DNA of 64,000 nt from an uncultured Synechococcus sp. (GTDB taxonomy: Bacteria > Cyanobacteriota > Cyanobacteriia > PCC-6307 > Cyanobiaceae): the NCBI GenBank assembly GCA_913049535.1, contig CAJWYF010000002.1, positions 62,001 through 126,000 of the forward strand, written 5' to 3'. The position numbers were made by a program, and so were the translations under genes. The notes under the pieces were generated by a model. The model saw only the letters and a program-made list of their open reading frames with translations. It made no database searches and was not told the DNA's origin. Below are positions 58,746 to 64,000 of the stretch, in pieces; within the stretch, counting starts at the first letter, position 1, and every line of letters starts with the position of its first letter.

Positions 58746-60644
58746 TTGGCCTCAGTTCCTCCCCTGCCACCTGAACCCACCTGGCAGCTGCCAGCGCCAG
58801 TCGCTGCCTCGGCCGCTGCCACCGAAGGCTTGCCGCCAGAGCTGCTGGCGGTCCTGCAGCGCCGAGGGCTGAGTGATGCCGATGTGGCCAGCCTGCTGGA
58901 CCCCCCTCAGGCGCCATCGCCGGCACGCCATTTCCCCGATCTATCGCTTGCTGTAGATCGTCTGGTCCAGGCCTGCCAAGGCGCCCAACGGGTGGCGATC
59001 TGCGGCGACTACGACGCCGATGGCATGACCAGCACGGCCCTGCTGCTGGGGGTGCTGCAACGCCTCGGGGCTCGCCCGCAGCCGGCCATCCCCAGTCGCC
59101 AGAGCGAGGGCTATGGGCTCAATGCCGGCATGGTCGAGCGGCTCTCCGCTGATGGCATCAAGCTGCTGGTGACCGTTGACAACGGCGTCAGCGCCAGGGA
59201 GGCGCTTGAGCGTGCCGAATCGCTTGGGGTGGAGGTGATCGTCACGGATCACCACACCATCCCTGAGCAGCGTCCGCCGATGCTGGCCCTGCTGCATCCG
59301 GCCCTGACCCCAGCTGGCTCCCCATACCAGGGTCTGGCTGGTGTCGGCCTGGCCCATGTGCTGGCGGCTGCCCTTGCCAGGCAGCTGCGCCATCCCGAGG
59401 CTCTGCGCACAGCTCTTGATCTGTTCTGCATCGGCACCATTGCTGACATGGCGCCACTGACGGGAGTCAATCGCCGCTGGCTGCGCGAGGGTCTGCCCCA
59501 ACTGAACCGCTCCCAACTGCCTGGGCTCAGGGCTTTGGCCGAACTGGCTGGCCTCGAAGACCGCCCGATTGATGCCCAGGCGGTGGGTTTCAGCCTGGCA
59601 CCGCGACTCAATGCCGTTGGTCGCCTGGCCGATCCCCAGCTTGCGGTGGAGCTGCTGACCACCGATGAGGCTGAGCGCGCCATGGAGCTGGCTGAGCAGT
59701 GCGAGGGCCTCAACCGGCAGCGACGTGACCTCTGTGACGGCATCGAAGCGGAGGCGCAGGCCCTGGTGGAAGCCGATGGACCCCAGCGACCCCCTTTCCT
59801 GCTCTTGGCTCAAAACCATTGGCACCATGGAGTGATCGGGATCGTTGCCGCCCGTTTGGTGGAGCGCTGGGGCCTGCCTGTGGCCCTGCTGGCCGGTGAG
59901 GGGGATGGCCGCCTGAGGGCGTCCGTGCGGGCTCCAGATGGGTTTGCGGTCGATGCAGCCTTAGCGGCCTGTGCCGATCTGCTGGAGCGCTTTGGCGGGC
60001 ACCCCGCTGCGGGTGGTTTCACGGTGCGGGCCGAGCAGGTCCCGGCGCTGCATGAGCGGCTCAGTGCACGTGCCGCTGCCTGGCTTTCAGGGCGTGATTC
60101 GGCCCTGGTGGTGGCTCCAGAAGCCCTGCTGCCGCTAGAGCGCATCGATAGGGATTTCCTGCATCAGCTCAAACGTCTGGAACCGTTTGGGGCCAGTCAT
60201 GCCTCACCCCTGTTCTGGGCGCGTGACTGCCAGGTGCGTCGCCAGCGCATGCTGCGCGGCGGGCACCTGCTGCTGGAGCTTGCTAGTGGGGAGGGCACGA
60301 TCACGGCCATCGCCTGGCGCTGGAGCGGCCCTGAACCACAAGCTTCCCGCCTTGATCTGGCGTTCCGACTCAAGGAAGACCACTGGCAGGGTCAGCCGCG
60401 GCTGCAGCTGCAACTTGAAGCCCTCAGGCCCGCTCTGGGCCGCCATGCCCTGCTTTGGCGCCGGGAACGCTGCTATCGCTGCGAGCGGGATGGGGCCGTC
60501 CTGCGCATCATCAATCCCGAGGGTCGAACCCTGTCGATTGAGTGGCCCAATGGGGTGGGGGACACTCCAGATCCGGTCCTGTCCCATCCCGATACGGCTG
60601 AACTGGTGCAGCATGCTGCCCTTGCTCTGGGCTTTGCTGCTTGA
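58746..60644 (+). CDS. recJ: Single-stranded-DNA-specific 5'-3' exonuclease RecJ
   Basis: The 632-residue protein has the DHH superfamily motifs: ICGDYDADGMTS (motif I), VDNG, VTDHHT (motif III, DHH), and DHHA1 features FLLLAQNHWHHGVIGIVAARL and GGHPAAGGFTVR. RecJ degrades single-stranded DNA from the 5' end in RecF-type recombination and mismatch repair, using Mn2+. The start is TTG 58746; no better start is upstream. It shares a base with the ClC gene (TGATG). Confidence 0.95.
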   Translation: MASVPPLPPEPTWQLPAPVAASAAATEGLPPELLAVLQRRGLSDADVASLLDPPQAPSPARHFPDLSLAVDRLVQACQGAQRVAICGDYDADGMTSTALLLGVLQRLGARPQPAIPSRQSEGYGLNAGMVERLSADGIKLLVTVDNGVSAREALERAESLGVEVIVTDHHTIPEQRPPMLALLHPALTPAGSPYQGLAGVGLAHVLAAALARQLRHPEALRTALDLFCIGTIADMAPLTGVNRRWLREGLPQLNRSQLPGLRALAELAGLEDRPIDAQAVGFSLAPRLNAVGRLADPQLAVELLTTDEAERAMELAEQCEGLNRQRRDLCDGIEAEAQALVEADGPQRPPFLLLAQNHWHHGVIGIVAARLVERWGLPVALLAGEGDGRLRASVRAPDGFAVDAALAACADLLERFGGHPAAGGFTVRAEQVPALHERLSARAAAWLSGRDSALVVAPEALLPLERIDRDFLHQLKRLEPFGASHASPLFWARDCQVRRQRMLRGGHLLLELASGEGTITAIAWRWSGPEPQASRLDLAFRLKEDHWQGQPRLQLQLEALRPALGRHALLWRRERCYRCERDGAVLRIINPEGRTLSIEWPNGVGDTPDPVLSHPDTAELVQHAALALGFAA

Positions 60645-61915
60645 TGTCATCCCCCTCACGTCGCAATTGGTTCCCCCTGTTGCCGCCGCTGATGCTGCTG
60701 GGGGTCGTGATCGGGGTGATCTGCATTCCGCTCAACGTTGTTGATGAGCGTGTTGACACCATCCTCAGCGAAGCCTTTGAGGTGGGGATCGGTTGGTGGG
60801 CCTTGATGCCACTGATTGCCATGCCGGTGCTGTTGCAGCTGCAGCAGCGACTGATGCGCGATGGGGCGGGATCAGGCATTCCCCAGACCGTGGCCTGCAT
60901 TGAAGATGAGCAGCGCAGTGCAACGCTTCTGGGTCTCAGGCCGCTGCTGATGCGCCTGGTGCTCTGGGGACTGGCAGCGTCCTGCTTGCTTCCCATCGGC
61001 CGTGAAGGCCCGGTGGTCTTTGTGGGTGCGAGCGCGGTCTGGTTGCTGCGACGCGTCCTCAAAGGCCCCATGCGGGAACTGGGTCTGCCGTTGCTGCTGG
61101 CTGTTGCTGGTGGTGCTGGCCTGGCTGCGGGCTTCAACACACCGCTAGTGGCCATTCTCTTTGCGGCTGAAGATCTCTACAAGCGCTTCAACCTCTCGAT
61201 GGTCTGGACGGCCTTGCCGGTGGCGCTGCTGGCCGCACTGGTGGCGGCTTTCGGCGGGGAACCGATGTTTGCCTACGGCGAATTGACCAACGTGATGAAC
61301 GGCCCAACCCAGATGCTGATGGCTGTTCCCGTTGGGCTTGTTGGCGGCCTGGTCGGCGCTCTGTTCAGCGGGCTGATGCTTTATGTCACCCGCACCATGA
61401 GCCCTCTGGCACGCCGCTATCCCATTCCGATGGGCTTGCTGCTCGGTGGTGGGTTGAGTCTGATGGCGCTGGGTAACCCGAGGGTTCTGGGGCAGGGGTC
61501 AGCTGTGCTGCACGATCTGATCCACACCGGTGGGCCGGCCTCGCTGCCAGAGGCCCTGGGCGTTCTGGCCGAGCGCGTCGTTGGGCCGGTGATGGTGCTT
61601 GGCGCTGGGATTCCTGGCGGATTGATTGATCCAGCTCTGGCGATGGGGGCCACGGTGGGCACGATCTTCATGCCCCTGATGACGGGCCATGACGGTGTGC
61701 TGGGGGTGGTCTTCGGCATGGCAGCGGGTCTGGCTGGTGCTACCCAACTTCCCCTCTTCGCTGCCCTCTTCACCCTCAAGCTTTGCGGCACGCTCCAGAG
61801 TGTTCCAGGCCTGCTGGTTTCAGCGGCTCTGGCGGCCATGCTCAGCCGTGCGCTGCAACCCAAACCGGTGTATCACGGCTTGGCTGAGCAATTCATGGCG
61901 GGGCTCAAACCATGA
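60644..61915 (+). CDS. ClC-family chloride channel or transporter
   Basis: The 423-residue protein has about 11 to 12 hydrophobic spans and the ClC motifs GAGSGIPQTVACI, PIGREGPVVFVGASA, NTPLVAILFAAED and GAGIPGGLIDPALAMGATVG. The gating glutamate is present in GREGP. There are no CBS domains. Type (channel or H+ exchanger) cannot be decided from this. ATG 60644 is coupled to recJ by a shared base. Confidence 0.9.
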   Translation: MSSPSRRNWFPLLPPLMLLGVVIGVICIPLNVVDERVDTILSEAFEVGIGWWALMPLIAMPVLLQLQQRLMRDGAGSGIPQTVACIEDEQRSATLLGLRPLLMRLVLWGLAASCLLPIGREGPVVFVGASAVWLLRRVLKGPMRELGLPLLLAVAGGAGLAAGFNTPLVAILFAAEDLYKRFNLSMVWTALPVALLAALVAAFGGEPMFAYGELTNVMNGPTQMLMAVPVGLVGGLVGALFSGLMLYVTRTMSPLARRYPIPMGLLLGGGLSLMALGNPRVLGQGSAVLHDLIHTGGPASLPEALGVLAERVVGPVMVLGAGIPGGLIDPALAMGATVGTIFMPLMTGHDGVLGVVFGMAAGLAGATQLPLFAALFTLKLCGTLQSVPGLLVSAALAAMLSRALQPKPVYHGLAEQFMAGLKP

Positions 61916-61928
61916 GCCCCAGCTGCGA

Positions 61929-62039
61929 TCAGAGGGCGCCGCGGCGGTAGAAGAGGATGAAGATCACGGCGGGACCTGCCAGGGTGATCAGGGCCAGGGC
62001 GGCGAAGTTGGCAATCAGGTGGAAATCGATGAAGCCCAT
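61929..62039 (-). CDS. psb30: Photosystem II protein Psb30 (Ycf12)
   Basis: A 36-residue protein from ATG 62039: [20 protein letters not shown], then [16 protein letters not shown]. The single span with [15 protein letters not shown] and the basic, glycine tail is the Psb30/Ycf12 signature. It is a low-mass subunit of photosystem II near cytochrome b559. It is convergent with the ClC gene and divergent from the Cys-cluster gene. Confidence 0.88.
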   Translation of the reverse strand: MGFIDFHLIANFAALALITLAGPAVIFILFYRRGAL

Positions 62040-62117
62040 GGCGAGTGGCGCAGGTGCAGGTCCAGCGACTTTACGGGCCTTGGCGGTTCTCTGCCCCCTC
62101 CTGATGGATGTGGCGTG

Positions 62118-62504
62118 ATGGGTTGTCATAGCTGGCGTTGCATCAGCTCCTGCGGCGCCTGTTGCCGCCTCGATCCTGAGCAGCGTCCTGAAGCCCTCCA
62201 GGCCCTCAGCGAGGAACAGCGCCAGCAGTACCTCTCCATGGTGGGTGCTGATGGTTGGTGCATTCACTTCGACACAGGGGGCAGGCGCTGCCGCATCTAC
62301 GACCAGCGCCCCTCCTTCTGCAGGGTGAGCTCCCTGGCGCAGCTGTTTGAGGTGGAGCCTGAGCACCACGACGCTTTTGCCATCGCCTGTTGCCGTGAGC
62401 AGATTCGCGTCGAATACGGTGGGCGCAGCCTGGAAATGCGGCACTTTGAGCGGGCCATCCGAACCCAAACCGGTTCTCGACACCCCGATCCCCCCTGCGG
62501 CTGA
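62118..62504 (+). CDS. YkgJ family cysteine-cluster protein
   Basis: ATG 62118 ([20 protein letters not shown]) gives 128 residues (GTG 62115 is possible). The cluster CISSCGACC, the later [17 protein letters not shown] and CCREQ complete the CxxxCxxCC...C...C pattern of YkgJ proteins, thought to bind zinc or an iron-sulfur centre. The function is unknown. It starts 79 bases from the divergent psb30 gene. Confidence 0.88.
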   Translation: MGCHSWRCISSCGACCRLDPEQRPEALQALSEEQRQQYLSMVGADGWCIHFDTGGRRCRIYDQRPSFCRVSSLAQLFEVEPEHHDAFAIACCREQIRVEYGGRSLEMRHFERAIRTQTGSRHPDPPCG

Positions 62505-62517
62505 ACCATCAGCAGAG

Positions 62518-62814
62518 ATGGCCCCATGGGTGTTGCTGGGCTCGACCTTCACCACGGTGTTTCTCGCTGAGCTCGGCGACAAGACTCAACTGGCCACCCT
62601 GTTGCTCTCGGCCCAGTCCGGTCGTCCGATCCCCGTGTTTGTCGGGGCTGCCCTTGCTCTGATCAGCACATCACTGGTCGGTGTGTTGCTGGGCCAATGG
62701 TTGTCGCGTCATGTGGCACCGCGCACGCTCGAGCGCCTCGCCGGCTCATTGATGCTGGTGCTCGGTGTCTGGATCGGGGGCAGCGCCCTGTTCGATCTGC
62801 TGGGGAGAAGCTGA
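62518..62814 (+). CDS. Half-size Gdt1/UPF0016 cation exchanger subunit 1
   Basis: The 98-residue protein has three spans and one UPF0016 signature, [20 protein letters not shown]0016/TMEM165 proteins exchange Mn2+ or Ca2+ with H+ and usually have two such repeats in one chain. Here the second repeat is the next gene (TGATG overlap), so the two should form a heterodimer. The motif glutamates and aspartates are the metal ligands. Confidence 0.92.
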   Translation: MAPWVLLGSTFTTVFLAELGDKTQLATLLLSAQSGRPIPVFVGAALALISTSLVGVLLGQWLSRHVAPRTLERLAGSLMLVLGVWIGGSALFDLLGRS

Positions 62815-63107
62815 TGCCCATGCCCTCTGAACTTGGTTTGGTGGGATCCACCTTCCTGACTGTTTTTTTGGCTGAGTTGGGGGATAAGACCCAGCTGGCC
62901 ACCGTTGCGTTGAGCGGCACCAGCCGATCACCGCTGCTGGTGTTCATCGGCAGTGCCTCGGCCCTGGTCCTGGCCAGCCTGATTGGTGCCTTGGCCGGGG
63001 GGTCTCTGTCGCGTCTGGTGCCAACTGAAGGACTGCAGCTGGCCGCTGCTGCTGGATTCCTGTTGATCGGCGCCAGGCTCGTTTGGTGGGGCGAAGCCGC
63101 TGATTAA
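62814..63107 (+). CDS. Half-size Gdt1/UPF0016 cation exchanger subunit 2
   Basis: The 97-residue protein has three spans and the second copy of the motif, [20 protein letters not shown]. It is the partner of the protein encoded at 62518-62814. In other cyanobacteria such split exchangers export manganese from the cytosol to the thylakoid lumen or periplasm. The first residues MPMPSELG precede the first span. The gene shares one base with its partner. Confidence 0.92.
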   Translation: MPMPSELGLVGSTFLTVFLAELGDKTQLATVALSGTSRSPLLVFIGSASALVLASLIGALAGGSLSRLVPTEGLQLAAAAGFLLIGARLVWWGEAAD

Positions 63108-63157
63108 ACTGAAGAGTCAGGCTGCCGCTCTACACCCCAGCCCGTTGTTGTCGACGC

Positions 63158-64000
63158 ATGAAATTTTCCGTTTCCGACCTGCTGGATCAGCTGCGGGGGG
63201 AGTCGGTGTTGCCAGTGGAGGATCTCGAGAAGAAGCTCGCCCTGCGTTCCGCCGTTGATAAGGCCCAGCTGGCGACGGCACTCCAGGCCCTTGAGAAGGT
63301 GGGGATTCTCCAGAGCGCTGAATCCGGTGTCAGCCGTGCGGCGAACGAGGAGGTGTTTGAAGCGCGCTTGCGGTGCTCCAGCAAGGGGTTTTGCTTTGCG
63401 TTGCGTGAAGGGGGTGGCGAGGACGTTTACATCCGCGACCACCAGCTCCATCACGCTTGGAACGGTGATCGGGTGCTGGTGAAGGTGACGCGTGAGGGCG
63501 GCCGGCGGCGCTCACCAGAAGGTGGGGTGCAATGCATTCTCGAGCGTGCCAACACCACCGTGCTGGCCCAGGTGGAGCGCCAAGGCGAGCAGCTGCTGGC
63601 GTTGCCACTGGATGATCGGCTGCAGGCCCCCATCCAGCTTGCTGAGACCGATGCCGTTCACGCCGACAACGCCGCTGAGGCTGTTGTCGAGGTGGAACTG
63701 GATCGCTTCCCCGTGGGGCAGTTCCCTCCACAGGGCCATGTGCGTCGCTCCCTCTCGATTCGGGGTGGCAATGCCGATGATCAGGCTCTGCTGATGGCAC
63801 GCCACCGGCTCAGTTCCGATGGTTTCAGTGGCAGAGCCAGTCTCAAGGTGCCGGCGGAATCGGGTCGTGAAGACCTCACGGCACTGCCAACGCTCCTCTT
63901 CCAGCCCGGTCCTGCCAAGGACGCCATGGCCTTACCGGCGGTGTCATTGGAGTCCCTGGAGGAGGGTGGCTTCCGTCTCTGGGTCCATGCCGCCACCATC
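63158..64000 (+). CDS. RNase R/RNase II family exoribonuclease (5' part)
   Basis: The visible 281 codons from ATG 63158 begin MKFSVSDLLDQLRGE, with a winged-helix-like start (LEKKLALRSAVDKAQLATALQALEKVGIL) and then OB-fold cold-shock segments (VYIRDHQLHHAWNGDRVLVKV; LLALPLDDRLQAPIQLAE). This is the N-terminal layout of RNase R-like 3'-5' exonucleases; the catalytic RNB domain lies mostly beyond the right edge. The start is 50 bases after the exchanger gene. Confidence 0.85.
   Translation, partial: MKFSVSDLLDQLRGESVLPVEDLEKKLALRSAVDKAQLATALQALEKVGILQSAESGVSRAANEEVFEARLRCSSKGFCFALREGGGEDVYIRDHQLHHAWNGDRVLVKVTREGGRRRSPEGGVQCILERANTTVLAQVERQGEQLLALPLDDRLQAPIQLAETDAVHADNAAEAVVEVELDRFPVGQFPPQGHVRRSLSIRGGNADDQALLMARHRLSSDGFSGRASLKVPAESGREDLTALPTLLFQPGPAKDAMALPAVSLESLEEGGFRLWVHAATI

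Noticed and set aside
1..64000. CRISPR array, insertion sequence or long tandem repeat
   Set aside because: No regularly spaced repeat, transposase frame or terminal inverted repeat pair was found on reading; the only long similarity is the tandem binding-protein pair at 26260-28223.

Overview
The window is chromosomal DNA of a GC-rich unicellular picocyanobacterium of the marine/euryhaline Synechococcus-Cyanobium type. The basis is the photosynthesis set (psbY, psb30/ycf12, crtH, ycf20, two high-light-inducible genes), many small proteins of cyanobacterial type, very tight packing with ATGA/TGATG overlaps, and glycine betaine synthesis by glycine methylation beside a betaine importer. I see no rRNA, CRISPR array, insertion sequence or prophage. 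The genus is an inference from gene content; no strain is claimed.

Layout. 1-8.1 kb: pdxJ (cut by the left edge), a PlsC acyltransferase, a BolA/monothiol glutaredoxin/cupin cluster, a degenerate response regulator, and a psbY-trmFO-crtH run. 8.1-25 kb: tRNA-Lys and tRNA-Pro, an FAD oxidoreductase, then a long stretch of small secreted, lipoprotein and single-span membrane proteins of unknown role, with a COQ4-like protein, two Hli proteins (one below an HLR1-like box) and a drug/metabolite transporter with a very histidine-rich tail. 25-36.4 kb: a compatible-solute block with a GluR0-type ligand-gated K+ channel gene, two tandem betaine-binding proteins, permease and ATPase genes, the divergent two-gene betaine synthesis operon, a DHA2 exporter, an alpha/beta hydrolase and a ProP-like symporter. 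36.4-51 kb: short unknown genes, a candidate LexA box, a 32-residue ORF with its own terminator, persulfide dioxygenase-rhodanese, a three-domain murein hydrolase without signal peptide, an amidase, a flavin-binding protein, a YjbQ protein with an unusual tail, an HtrA-like lipoprotein fused to an ARC6-type IMS domain, an SGNH protein, two GST-family proteins and class II aldolase. 51-64 kb: housekeeping genes: UPF0182, thrC with a MoaD/ThiS-like partner, an FtsH with one membrane span, rpmF, ycf20, a HAD phosphatase, recJ, a ClC channel, psb30, a split Gdt1 manganese/cation exchanger and the start of an RNase R/II gene (cut by the right edge).

How they work together: the clearest functional unit is osmotic adaptation at 25.1-36.4 kb, where betaine is both made (30.5-32.2 kb) and imported (26.3-30.3 kb) from a shared divergent control region that carries two inverted repeats. 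The most unusual architectures are the HtrA-IMS lipoprotein, the GH19-M15-PG-binding hydrolase, the single-span FtsH and a dispersed pair of short membrane proteins that share a GYRRNxxWxAP motif.
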